Below are positions 1 through 8,110 of a stretch of DNA of 64,000 nucleotides, piece after piece. How positions within the stretch are numbered: the stretch's first letter is position 1; each line of letters begins with the position of its first letter. Below the pieces are notes generated by a model. That model did no database searches and was not told where the DNA came from. It was given only the letters and a program-made list of their open reading frames with translations. Location: assembly GCF_042650645.1 (NCBI RefSeq), contig NZ_JBHSBI010000008.1, positions 315,826-379,825 on the forward strand. Reading direction: 5' to 3'. This DNA comes from Nonomuraea purpurea. Its GTDB lineage: Bacteria; Actinomycetota; Actinomycetes; Streptosporangiales; Streptosporangiaceae. Both the position numbers and the translations under genes were made by a program.

Positions 1-1245
1 ACCGTCTACCGGGTCGAGCCCGTGGCGCTCGGCCTCGACGGGCCGTGCATCTGCGGCCACGGCCACCGGATGCCGGGGGTGCTGGGAGGCGAGGCCAAGG
101 ATCGGCCGCTGCTGCCCACGGAGCGGGAGCTGGTGATCATGCCGATGGTCACCGAGCCCGCCGCCGAGGAGGACGAGAACATCCTCCGGCGCACCCTGTT
201 AAATCTCCTCGATCCCGATGCCAGCCCGGCGGCCGAGCTCGACGGCCCGGTGCTGGGCGCGTGCGAGGGCATCAGGCGGCGCATGGACGAGACGCTCGTG
301 TCGGCCACCGTGTCGGCCGCGATGCTCGACCAGTGGGAAGAGGCCACGGTCAGTTTCGGCCGTCAGTACACCACGACGGCCCCGCTGCGGCTGCTGTGCG
401 ACGTGCTGCTCGAACTGAGCGCGGTGCGCACGGCGCTGTCCCGCCGCCAGCCCATCGACCTGAACGACCGCCTGCTCAGGATGGCGGCCCAGCTCTCCGG
501 GCTGAGCGGCATGATCATGATCAACCTGGGCGACCACCGGCTGGCCCGCTCCTTCTTCCGCACCGGGCGCACCGCGGCCGACGAGACGGGCGACCGCGCG
601 CTGCGGGCGTGGATCACGGCCCGCGAGTCGCTCGTCCCCCTGTATTTCGGCGACGCCCGCGAGGCGCTCCACCTGGCCAAGAAGAGCCGCGACCTGGCCG
701 GCTCCACACCGTGTCCCGCGCTGGCCATGGCGCCGGTCGTCGAGGCCAGGGCGCTGGCCATGCTCTCGGGGGTCGACAGCAAGAAGGAGGTCGTCGACCA
801 GGCCAAGCGCGCGCTGGCCCGCGCCAGGAACGCCTTCTCGCACATGAAGAGCACCGACCAGGAGGACATGGCCTTCGGCTACACCGAGAAGCAGCTCTAC
901 TTCTACCAGGGCGACGTCCTGACCAAGCTCGGCCAGACGATAGAGGCCGAGGTGGTGCTCGACCAGGCGCTGGAGAAGTACGAGGACCACATCCTCGACC
1001 AGACCCTGATCAGGCTGGACCAGGCACAGTGCCGCCTGATCGACGGCGAGCTCGACGACGCGCTCGACGTCGGGACGAGGGCGCTGCGCATGGTCCGCGA
1101 CGAGTACCTGACCGATCTCATCATGCGTCCCGCCCTGGAGCTTGAGAAGAAGGTCATGGAGCGCGATGCGAACCATCCGAAACTGGACGACTATCGGGCC
1201 GAGCTGCGCCGGCCCAGGAGCCGGGTGAAAGGGGGCGGTACGTGA
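1..1245 (+). CDS. TPR-like regulatory protein, 3' part (5' end outside window)
   Basis: The frame is open from base 1, so the start codon probably lies upstream; the GTG at 22 is in frame but has no convincing ribosome binding site. About 414 codons are visible. The product is almost wholly alpha-helical, and from roughly residue 120 to 380 shows loosely repeated helix pairs with alternating Ala/Leu, typical of TPR-like domains in actinobacterial helix-turn-helix regulators. No DNA-binding domain can be seen; if present it is in the missing N-terminus. The stop TGA (1243-1245) overlaps the GTG start of the next gene by four bases, so the two are probably translated together. Role as a transcription regulator is inference from this architecture. 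Confidence 0.6.
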   Translation, partial: TVYRVEPVALGLDGPCICGHGHRMPGVLGGEAKDRPLLPTERELVIMPMVTEPAAEEDENILRRTLLNLLDPDASPAAELDGPVLGACEGIRRRMDETLVSATVSAAMLDQWEEATVSFGRQYTTTAPLRLLCDVLLELSAVRTALSRRQPIDLNDRLLRMAAQLSGLSGMIMINLGDHRLARSFFRTGRTAADETGDRALRAWITARESLVPLYFGDAREALHLAKKSRDLAGSTPCPALAMAPVVEARALAMLSGVDSKKEVVDQAKRALARARNAFSHMKSTDQEDMAFGYTEKQLYFYQGDVLTKLGQTIEAEVVLDQALEKYEDHILDQTLIRLDQAQCRLIDGELDDALDVGTRALRMVRDEYLTDLIMRPALELEKKVMERDANHPKLDDYRAELRRPRSRVKGGGT

Positions 1246-1730
1246 AGTTGACGATCAGGCGTTATCGCTGGTCCGATCTCGACACCATTCTCGCGCTGCA
1301 CCGGATCTGCCTCGCCGAGGTGGGCCTGGCCCCCGGTGACGGCGTCTACTACGAAGACGACTTCCCCCGTATCCAGGAGATCTACCTGGCCTGCGGGGGC
1401 GACTTCCTGATCGGCGAGGTCTCCTCGCGGGTCGTCGCCATGGGCGGGCTGAAACCGGTCGACACGGCGACCGCCGAAATCTGCCGCCTGCGGGTGCACC
1501 CCGAGTTCCAGCGGCGCGGCTTCGGCGCCGCCATGCTCGAGGCTCTGGAGCGACGCGCGGTGGAGCTCGGCTTCCACAGCGTCACAGGTGACACCACGCT
1601 CAACCAGGAGGCCGCGCTGGCGTTGTACGAGCGCCAGGGCTGGCGTCAGCTCTCCCGGCATCGGGTCGGCGACCTGACCGTCGTCTACATCGAGAAGCGC
1701 CTGATCCCTCCGGCGATGCTCGAACTCTAG
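1242..1730 (+). CDS. GNAT family N-acetyltransferase
   Basis: A 162-residue protein with the GNAT fold. The acetyl-CoA binding motif A is clear at about residues 86-100 (LRVHPEFQRRGFGAAML, the Q/RxxGxG/A loop), followed by the usual ALALYERQGW near residue 127-136 (motif B). Acidic and aromatic N-terminal half probably forms the acceptor site; the substrate cannot be read. The GTG start overlaps the upstream stop (GTGA), making it the second gene of an operon with the TPR-like protein. It is followed by a good intrinsic terminator, so the operon ends here. Confidence 0.85.
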   Translation: MKLTIRRYRWSDLDTILALHRICLAEVGLAPGDGVYYEDDFPRIQEIYLACGGDFLIGEVSSRVVAMGGLKPVDTATAEICRLRVHPEFQRRGFGAAMLEALERRAVELGFHSVTGDTTLNQEAALALYERQGWRQLSRHRVGDLTVVYIEKRLIPPAMLEL

Positions 1731-1749
1731 GCCTCCCCCCTTTTCCTCA

Positions 1750-1776
1750 CGGCCCCACCCTCCTGGGGCCGCTTTT
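1750..1776 (+). terminator. intrinsic terminator after the GNAT gene
   Basis: Stem CGGCCCCA / TGGGGCCG (8 bp) with a 6-base loop, followed by CTTTTGG. One of the few here with a clear T-run. Confidence 0.8.
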
Positions 1777-1997
1777 GGCTTGTCTCGGCGTGACTTCCGG
1801 ACGTATGCCGTCGATTTTTCAATCCGGCCATAGATCGGATCACTGCCGCCCGGCTCCGGTCTGCGGCCTCCCCGGATCCTCGCCGGATATGGATGTACGT
1901 GCCTGCGGGTGAACCAGATACCACCGAGGTGTAAGGGAGTATCACCGACTGCTCCCTGTGAAGTTGTCGCTGCGAATAGTAGTGAGATGCTTCTGAT

Positions 1998-3257
1998 ATG
2001 GCAGTCGTGGCCGCTCCCCGGCCCCTCCTGGGAGCCGTGCTTCTGTTGTTCGTCAGCGCCGCATGGGGGTCGGCGTTTCCGCTGATGAAAGATCTCATCC
2101 ACCGTTTACCAGTCGAAGACCTGCTCGCCGAGCGATACGTGATCGCCGCGGTGACGCTGGCCGTCATCCGTCCCGCGTGCTTGCGGGGATTGTCACGCGA
2201 GACGTGGATCTACGGGATCGTCCTCGGGTTGATGTTCGGGGTGGGGCAGGTCGCCCAGGCGTTCGCCCTGCACAGCCTGCCGTCGGCGGTGTCGGGGTTC
2301 GCGGTCGGGTGCAGCGTGGTGATCACGCCGATCCTGTCGCTCGTGATCACCAAGGCCAAGATGCCGCGCCGGATCTGGGTGGGGGTCGCCCTCGCGCTGG
2401 CCGGCATGACGGTGTTCACGCTCCTGCAGGGTGCGGAAGAGGAGGAGTTCTCGGTGGTCGCCCTTGTGGCCACACTCTTCGCCGCCGCCCTCTACTCCGG
2501 TCACACGTTGCTGCTCGCGCACCTGTCCAAGCTCGAGGTGGGCTTTCACGCGTACGCGCTGACCGTCATCCAGCTCTTCACCATCGGTCTGCTCTGCGGC
2601 GTCTTCGCGGCGCGCGACGGGATCACCCTGCCGGGCAACGCGCCCGACTGGGTGGTCATGGCTCACCTGTCCGTGGTGTCGTGCGCGCTGGGGTTCCTGG
2701 CGCGCGCGTACGGCCAGGCGCACGTCCCGGCCGTCCCCAGTCAGATCCTGATGTCGTCGCAGCCCCTGTGGGTGGCGGCGATCGCGGTGATCTGGTTCCA
2801 CGAGCCCGTGGGCTGGAGCATGCTCGTGGGCGGCTGCCTGATGGCGGGGGCGACGTTGCTCGCTCTGCCGTCGAGGACCGCCTGCCTGGGAAAAAAGCGC
2901 CGGTGTCGTCATGCCGACCTCCTCGCGATCGCCGACCTGGGCGCCCAGGCCCTGGCCGGGCTGAAGATCAAACGTGAGGAGCCGGTGAAACCCAGGGGAG
3001 GGCCCATGCCGTACATCGACAAGAACGCCTGCGAGAACGCCGCGGCGTGTCCCTGGCAAACACGTTCGCTCAAGGGCGGCGAGCCGAGCCTGGAGCGGCT
3101 GATCGAACGCGCCACCGTCATCGTGCGCGCCAAGGCGCTGTCCAAGCCCGGCTGCTGTCAGTCGGTCACGCTGGTCGGCCGGTGTCTGTGCGCCATGATG
3201 GCCGAATCCGAGCAGACGCGTACGACGATGTCGCGCCAATGGACGCAGCACTCATAG
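1998..3257 (+). CDS. EamA/DMT-family transporter with cysteine-rich C-terminal extension
   Basis: Residues 1-295 form a typical drug/metabolite transporter: ten hydrophobic helices in two EamA repeats, with the start helix containing AAWGSAFPL and the second repeat beginning near residue 155. Such proteins export small metabolites across the cell membrane; the substrate is unknown. The family normally ends near residue 300, at LLALPSR here. This frame continues for about 125 more residues that are not membrane-like, with cysteines in NACENAAACPW and GCCQS...CLCAMM. An ATG at 3006 preceded by AGGGGAGGG could start a separate 83-residue protein in the same frame, so the tail may be a second gene fused or overlapping. 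The start ATG lacks a strong ribosome site. Confidence 0.75.
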   Translation: MAVVAAPRPLLGAVLLLFVSAAWGSAFPLMKDLIHRLPVEDLLAERYVIAAVTLAVIRPACLRGLSRETWIYGIVLGLMFGVGQVAQAFALHSLPSAVSGFAVGCSVVITPILSLVITKAKMPRRIWVGVALALAGMTVFTLLQGAEEEEFSVVALVATLFAAALYSGHTLLLAHLSKLEVGFHAYALTVIQLFTIGLLCGVFAARDGITLPGNAPDWVVMAHLSVVSCALGFLARAYGQAHVPAVPSQILMSSQPLWVAAIAVIWFHEPVGWSMLVGGCLMAGATLLALPSRTACLGKKRRCRHADLLAIADLGAQALAGLKIKREEPVKPRGGPMPYIDKNACENAAACPWQTRSLKGGEPSLERLIERATVIVRAKALSKPGCCQSVTLVGRCLCAMMAESEQTRTTMSRQWTQHS

Positions 3258-3324
3258 GTTAGATGGGCCAATCAAAAGGCAAGCCCTTTTTATCCTTTAC
3301 CCTCCCACTTATTCACCACGTTCC

Positions 3325-3368
3325 TTGATATTCGTTGAGGTGACCTAATAATGGTGAATTAACCTCAA
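3325..3368 (+). promoter_or_regulatory. candidate promoter and inverted repeat before the small peptide gene
   Basis: An AT-rich island. TTGATA (3325-3330) and AATAAT (3347-3352) are 16 bases apart and could be -35 and -10 boxes. An inverted repeat TTGAGGT (3335-3341) / ACCTCAA (3362-3368) spans the -10 and the start region, fitting an operator. No experimental support. Confidence 0.35.
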
Positions 3369-3383
3369 GTGGAGAGGTACGTC

Positions 3384-3458
3384 ATGAAGCGCATCGTTGT
3401 TCGCAAGCCTGGCACCGCGAGGCTCGCCGGGACCTCCGGCGTCATTCACAAGGGGTGA
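3384..3458 (+). CDS. 24-residue peptide gene coupled to a TPR protein
   Basis: A short frame beginning MKRIVVRKPG and ending SGVIHKG, basic in its first ten residues and Gly/Ala/Ser-rich afterwards. The ribosome binding site GGAGAGG (3371-3377) is six bases before the ATG, better than most in this window. The TGA stop overlaps the GTG start of the following 569-residue TPR gene (GTGA at 3455-3458), so the two are almost certainly translated together. It has no cysteine, no membrane segment and no signal peptide. It could be a signalling peptide, a modified-peptide precursor or a translated leader; I do not recognise it with certainty. Confidence 0.6.
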   Translation: MKRIVVRKPGTARLAGTSGVIHKG

Positions 3459-5164
3459 GCGAGAAGAGGTCCCACCTGCGGGTCCGGGGTGAACCACCGG
3501 CCCGCTGGGAGGCCGCGAGGCCGCTGATGCCGTTGATCGACGGGCATCGCCGGCCACGCGGCCCCTACACCGTCGCCGCCGCTCTGCTGGGCCACCTGGT
3601 GCCGGACGCGCTGGAACGGCCGGGCGGCCTGGTGGCGGCCCACGACATCGAGATCAGGGCCGCCGCTCCGGAACTGGCCGCGCTCGTGCCGGCCAGGCGG
3701 GTCACGATCGAGGCGGGACTGACCGACGAGGAGCGCATCCTCGTGCCCGCGCCCCGCCGTACGCTGCGGCTGGCCAACGGGCTGGCGGAGTTCGTGCGCG
3801 ACGCGGCGCCGCCCGGACGGGCGCTCGCGGTGTGCAACGGCGCCGAGGCCGACCCGACGGACGTCGAACTGCTCGAGGTGATGATGCGGCGCATCCCTGC
3901 CGGGACGCTGACGATCACGGTGTATTCCGGCGGCCCCTCGTCAGGCCCCGACACCCGCGGCGACGACGAACTCTGGGCGCTGGTGGACCGCTGCACGCGG
4001 GAGGGGTTCCTGCACGCCGTGGTCGAGCTGGGGGAGTGCGGCATGGCGCGGGCCGAGCCGGGCGGCGAACGGTGGTGGCGCTTCGCCCAGCGCACGGCGA
4101 CCGCGCTCGGCGGGCTCGGGCGCACCGACGAGGCCCGCGCGCTGTGGGACCGGGTCCGCCTGAGCAGTCAGGATCCGGCCATGCACGCCGCCGGCGCGTA
4201 CGGGACCGCCATGCTCGACGCCCGCCACCCCGATCCCGCCCGCCGCGACCTGGCCAGGGCCCGCGGGTGGATGAACGAGGCGATCGCCATCTCCAGCCTG
4301 CTGCCCGACCCCGCGGAGCGGGCCTTCAAGCTCGGCTTCGACCGCAACGGACTGGCGCTGATCGAGCTGCGTCAGGGCCGGCCCGGGGCGGCGCTGGCGC
4401 TGGTCGAGTCGGCGATCGAGTTGGCGGGCGAGCTGGGGGAGCGGCATCCGCAACACCGGATGGTGCTGCTGGCGAACCGGGCCCAGTTGCTGGCCGCGCT
4501 CGGGCACGCCAAGGAGGCGCTGGAGGACTACGAGGCCGCGATCGCGCTGGACCCCGCCTTCCCCGACCACTACCTGGAACGGGGGAACCTGCTGTTCAAG
4601 CTCGGACGGCACGAGGAGGCGCTGGCCGACTACGAGCGGGCCATCGCGGCAGGGCCACCGCTGCCCGAGGCGTACTACAACCGGGCCGAGCTGCGTACCG
4701 TGCGCGGCGACAGCGACGGCGCGCTGGCCGACCTGGGGCGGGTGATCGAGCTCGACCCCGGCTACCTGGACGCCTACGTCAACCGCGCCGGGCTGCTGGC
4801 CGTCTCCGGCAGAGATCCGGAGGCCAGGGCGGACGTCGAGGCCGGGCTCGCGCTCGCGCCCGGCAACCCGCACCTGCTCACGGTGCTGGGGCAGATCGAG
4901 ACGGCGGCCGGGCGGTACGCCGCGGCGGAGGCGGCGCTGGAGCAGGCCGTGGAGCTCGCCCCCGAACTGGCCGCGACGTGGGGGAACCGGGGCGTGCTGC
5001 GCTACGCCGTCGGGGACCTGGAGGGGGCGGTCGCGGACCTGACCCGCGCGATCGAGCTGCAACCGCAGGCCGACCTGCACGCCAACCGGGCCGTCGCGCT
5101 GCGCACGCTGGGACGCACGGCGCAGGCCGAAGCGGACGAGCGCCGCGCGGAACGCCTGGGCTGA
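3455..5164 (+). CDS. TPR-repeat protein coupled to the small peptide
   Basis: 569 residues. Residues 1-150 are a compact alpha/beta region of unknown fold (key stretches GPYTVAAALLGHLVPDAL and RRTLRLANGLAEFVRDA). From about residue 190 the protein is helical and from about 335 to 565 carries consecutive tetratricopeptide repeats, with the recurring pattern A-x-x-x-Y-x-x-A-I-x-L-x-P (for example ALEDYEAAIALDPAFPDHY, LADLGRVIELDPGYLDAY). No DNA-binding or catalytic motif is evident. TPR domains bind peptides and proteins, and the gene overlaps a tiny peptide gene by four bases, so peptide binding is an attractive inference. GTG start at 3455 is fixed by this overlap. Confidence 0.75.
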   Translation: MSEKRSHLRVRGEPPARWEAARPLMPLIDGHRRPRGPYTVAAALLGHLVPDALERPGGLVAAHDIEIRAAAPELAALVPARRVTIEAGLTDEERILVPAPRRTLRLANGLAEFVRDAAPPGRALAVCNGAEADPTDVELLEVMMRRIPAGTLTITVYSGGPSSGPDTRGDDELWALVDRCTREGFLHAVVELGECGMARAEPGGERWWRFAQRTATALGGLGRTDEARALWDRVRLSSQDPAMHAAGAYGTAMLDARHPDPARRDLARARGWMNEAIAISSLLPDPAERAFKLGFDRNGLALIELRQGRPGAALALVESAIELAGELGERHPQHRMVLLANRAQLLAALGHAKEALEDYEAAIALDPAFPDHYLERGNLLFKLGRHEEALADYERAIAAGPPLPEAYYNRAELRTVRGDSDGALADLGRVIELDPGYLDAYVNRAGLLAVSGRDPEARADVEAGLALAPGNPHLLTVLGQIETAAGRYAAAEAALEQAVELAPELAATWGNRGVLRYAVGDLEGAVADLTRAIELQPQADLHANRAVALRTLGRTAQAEADERRAERLG

Positions 5165-5197
5165 CCACCACGCCCGCCCAGGTGGGACCATGAGCTC

Positions 5198-5650
5198 ATG
5201 TGGCGGCGAATGGGGCGGGCGGCTGCCGTGTCCGCGGTGCTGGGGGTGTTGTGGTGGGCCACCGTGCGCCTGGCGTGGACCGGTGTCGGCTGCGAGGACT
5301 GGGGCTGCCTGGCCCCGGCCGTCGGACTCGTGGTGGTGATCACCCTTGCGCTGCTCGCCGGGTCCGCCCTGGCCCTCGAACGGGTGGACGTGCGCCCGGG
5401 GCGGCGGGTGACGCTGGTGGCCGCAGGGGTGGTCGTCGTGCTCAGAGCCGTGGGGGAGGCGCTGCCCTCGTGGACGTCGTCGTTCGCGCACGCGGTCACC
5501 GCCGCGGCGACCTGCGCGGGGGCGGGGACCGTGGCGGCGTTCGTGACGGAGGCGGGGGTGGCGCGCCGGTGGAAGGTGGTGACCGCGCTGGCCGTGGTCG
5601 CGCTGGTGCCGATCGCGCTCGTGGTTTCGTGGGTCAGGTTCGGGGTGTGA
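5198..5650 (+). CDS. small four-span membrane protein
   Basis: 150 residues with four predicted membrane helices at about 8-26, 39-59, 71-86 and 126-145. Two cysteines sit in the first outer loop (GCEDWGC, residues 31-37) and could form a disulphide. No family recognised. The ATG at 5198 follows AGGTGGGA; an upstream ATG at 5190 is in another frame. It begins 33 bases after the TPR gene in the same direction, so it may be the last gene of that operon. Confidence 0.6.
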   Translation: MWRRMGRAAAVSAVLGVLWWATVRLAWTGVGCEDWGCLAPAVGLVVVITLALLAGSALALERVDVRPGRRVTLVAAGVVVVLRAVGEALPSWTSSFAHAVTAAATCAGAGTVAAFVTEAGVARRWKVVTALAVVALVPIALVVSWVRFGV

Positions 5651-5660
5651 CACGGGGCTG

Positions 5661-6596
5661 TCATGAAAGGCCCACGTCGAGGACGCTCTTGCCGACGATC
5701 GTGCGGGCCTCGATGGCGGCGTGCGCCTCGGCGGCGCCCTCCAGCGGGTACACGGCGCCGATCGTCGGACGCAGGCGTCCGGCGGCGGCCTCGGCCATGG
5801 CCTCTTCTGCCAGCTCGCGCAGGCTCGTCGGGGGCCAGGCGACGGCTGTCACGCGTGGATCGGGGGTGGTCATCGGGCCGCCCGCCATCCCGTACACGCT
5901 GAGCCTGCCCCCGTCCTTCAACAGCCTCTGGGCGGCCGCGCCGATCTCGCCGCCCACGCCGTCGAAGACCACGTCCAGGCCGCCCGTCGCCGCGCGCACC
6001 ACGTCCGTCCAGCCGGGGTCGGTGTAGTCGATCGTCAGCTCGGCGCCCACGCCGGCGGCCAGGTCGCGCTTGGCCGCGCTGCCTGCCGCGCCCACCACGC
6101 GGGCCCGCGCCCGGCGGGCGAGCTGCACGAGCAGGCTGCCCACGCCGCCGCCCGCGGCCTCCACCAGCACCCATTCGCCGGGCTTCGGGGCGGCGGCACG
6201 GGCCAGGCCGACGGCCGTGCGCCCGTCGGCGAGCAGCGCCACCGCGACCTGCGGGGTCAGCCCGTCGGGGACGGGGATGAGATCGTCAACGCGGGCCACG
6301 GCCAGTTCGGCGTAGCCGCCGTACCCGTTCAGCATGCTGACCACCGGCGTGCCGACCAGCGCCGCGTCCACGCCTTCGCCGGTCGCGAGCACCGTGCCCG
6401 CCACGCCGTTGCCCAGGATCGCGGGCAGGTCCGCGCGCCTCGGCCCTCTGTCGGCGCGTACCTGCGTCTCGACGAACGTGATGCCCGCCACCGCCACCTT
6501 GACCAGCGCCTGCCCCGGCCCGGCCACGGGGTCGGGGACCTCCTCCACGACCAGCGCCTGCGGCCCGCCGTACCGCCTCAACACCACTGCGCGCAT
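5661..6596 (-). CDS. NADPH:quinone oxidoreductase-type MDR protein
   Basis: 311 residues of the zinc-free branch of the medium-chain dehydrogenase/reductase family. The GroES-like N-terminal domain (1-120) contains GNGVAGTVLATGEGVD; the Rossmann NADPH motif is at about residues 138-155 (VLVEAAGGGVGSLLVQLA). No zinc-binding cysteines are present. Such enzymes reduce quinones or reactive carbonyls in the cytosol. It is transcribed away from a TetR gene, and the gap holds two identical-arm operators that should control both. Confidence 0.85.
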   Translation of the reverse strand: MRAVVLRRYGGPQALVVEEVPDPVAGPGQALVKVAVAGITFVETQVRADRGPRRADLPAILGNGVAGTVLATGEGVDAALVGTPVVSMLNGYGGYAELAVARVDDLIPVPDGLTPQVAVALLADGRTAVGLARAAAPKPGEWVLVEAAGGGVGSLLVQLARRARARVVGAAGSAAKRDLAAGVGAELTIDYTDPGWTDVVRAATGGLDVVFDGVGGEIGAAAQRLLKDGGRLSVYGMAGGPMTTPDPRVTAVAWPPTSLRELAEEAMAEAAAGRLRPTIGAVYPLEGAAEAHAAIEARTIVGKSVLDVGLS

Positions 6597-6617
6597 GATC
6601 TGCCATCCCTCTTTAGT

Positions 6618-6661
6618 CGGAGCGTATTGCTCCGGAATCTATATCGGAGCGGAACGCTCCG
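6618..6661. promoter_or_regulatory. twin TetR operators between MDR gene and tetR
   Basis: Two 17-base palindromes with identical arms CGGAGC-N5-GCTCCG at 6618-6634 and 6645-6661, centres 27 bases apart. They lie in the 87-base gap between the divergent genes, the expected place for repression of both. Confidence 0.75.
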
Positions 6662-6683
6662 CAACCGGGCTATCCTCTACGGC

Positions 6684-7310
6684 ATGAGCACACGCGGCAG
6701 GCAGGCCGAGGCGGCGCGCAACGATCTGCGGCTGCTGCGGGCGGCGCACGAGGTGTTCACCACACAGGGGTTCGACGCGCCGGTGTCGGCCATCGCCAAG
6801 GCCGCGGGCGTCGGCATGGGCAGCCTCTACCGCCGCTACCGCACCAAGGAGGAACTGCTCCAGCGCCTGTGCCTGATCGCCATGGAGCGCGGCGTCGAGG
6901 CCGCGCAGGCGGGGCTGGCCGCACGAGACCCGTGGGAGGGCCTGGTTATGTACGTACGCGCCTGCGTGGCCTACCGCGCGGGCGCGCTGGCGCCGGTGGC
7001 GGGCACCATCGAGGTCACCGAGGAGATGTCGCGCACCGCCGGGAAGGCCATCGAGCTGTCCGGCCAGGTCGTCTCCAGGGCGCGTGCGGCCGGCGTGCTC
7101 AGGGGCGACGTGACCACGCTGGACATCTCACTGCTCGTGGAGCAGTTCAGCCGCCCGGCCCCCGGGCCGTCCAGCGAGGAGCACGAACGCGTCAAACAGC
7201 GCCTGCTGACCATCGCGCTCGACGGCCTGCGCGCCCCCGGCGCGAGCGAGTTGCCGGGCGCGCCACCGAGCATGGAGTGGTACCAAGGCCGCTGGGAGAG
7301 CCCCTCGTAG
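6684..7310 (+). CDS. TetR family regulator
   Basis: 208 residues. The helix-turn-helix is at about residues 33-58 (VSAIAKAAGVGMGSLYRRY), inside a standard TetR N-terminal domain (10-65). The C-terminal domain (80-190) would bind an unknown inducer. The gene is divergent from the MDR oxidoreductase and preceded by twin palindromes, so it most likely represses both itself and that enzyme, being released by a toxic small molecule. ATG at 6684 lies 22 bases after the second palindrome. The family call is firm, the target is inferred. Confidence 0.9.
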   Translation: MSTRGRQAEAARNDLRLLRAAHEVFTTQGFDAPVSAIAKAAGVGMGSLYRRYRTKEELLQRLCLIAMERGVEAAQAGLAARDPWEGLVMYVRACVAYRAGALAPVAGTIEVTEEMSRTAGKAIELSGQVVSRARAAGVLRGDVTTLDISLLVEQFSRPAPGPSSEEHERVKQRLLTIALDGLRAPGASELPGAPPSMEWYQGRWESPS

Positions 7311-7324
7311 GTACGGTGGGGTCC

Positions 7325-8110
7325 GTGGGGTTCAACGAGCTGCTCAACGACCTTGACCACGCCGCCAGCGCCCAGGCCGCGGGCATCAGGCGCGGCTACG
7401 GCGGTCCGCCCGCCCGCACGGTGAGCGTCAGATCGGGCCAGACGCGGCTGCGCTGCGCCTCGCTGCTCAAGCCCCTGTACGCGTGGGTGTGCGCGGACCG
7501 CATCCACGATGCCGCCCGGTGGCGCCGCCACGCCGAGCCCGCCGTGGTCGTCTCCTCCAACGCCGACACGCTCAACCTGTGGCTCGCCGTCGGCCCCGGC
7601 GTCATCCTCGACGACCTGCGCAGGCGCACCGGCGTCGCCTGGTCGCCGCCGAACGGCGACCCCTCGCGGTTCGGGTCCGTGGAGGTCGCCGCCGACGAGG
7701 TCGCGACCGCCTACGCCGAGCTCGCCCAGGCCGCCGTCGCCGGAGATCCGGTGGCGGCGACCATCGTGGGCTGGATGCGGGAGGTGAGCGGGCCGCAGAC
7801 GTTCGGCCTCCGTGAGGTGACGCGGTCGCCGGAGACGGGGATCAAGTGCGGCTGGTTCGGGGCTCCCGACGAGGTCTGCCTGCGCACGCACGCCGTGGCG
7901 ATCCTGCCCAGGGGCGGGACCCGGGCCACGGTCGTCGTCGGGATGACGGCGCTGCCCTATCCCGGAGGGCGGGAGCGGGCGATCTACAGGGAGAGGGTGG
8001 CCAAAGGGCTGTCGGTGGAGGACGAGCACGACAAGCTGGCGGGGACGCTGCTGCGCGGGCTCATGACGACGACGCTGGCGGAGCTGGGGCACTCGTCCGG
8101 CGGTCTATGA
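7325..8110 (+). CDS. beta-lactamase-fold serine hydrolase-like protein
   Basis: 261 residues, start GTG at 7325 (GTG at 7316 is also possible). Residues 46-49 are S-L-L-K, the catalytic SxxK of penicillin-recognising enzymes, and S77-S-N79 matches the SxN motif; KCG near residue 173 may stand for KTG. The SxxK-to-SxN spacing is only 31 residues, against about 60 in class A enzymes, and there is no signal peptide or membrane helix, so it would be cytosolic unless the start is wrong. Activity on beta-lactams is not implied. It starts 14 bases after tetR and ends convergently over the Nudix gene by six bases. Confidence 0.5.
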   Translation: MGFNELLNDLDHAASAQAAGIRRGYGGPPARTVSVRSGQTRLRCASLLKPLYAWVCADRIHDAARWRRHAEPAVVVSSNADTLNLWLAVGPGVILDDLRRRTGVAWSPPNGDPSRFGSVEVAADEVATAYAELAQAAVAGDPVAATIVGWMREVSGPQTFGLREVTRSPETGIKCGWFGAPDEVCLRTHAVAILPRGGTRATVVVGMTALPYPGGRERAIYRERVAKGLSVEDEHDKLAGTLLRGLMTTTLAELGHSSGGL

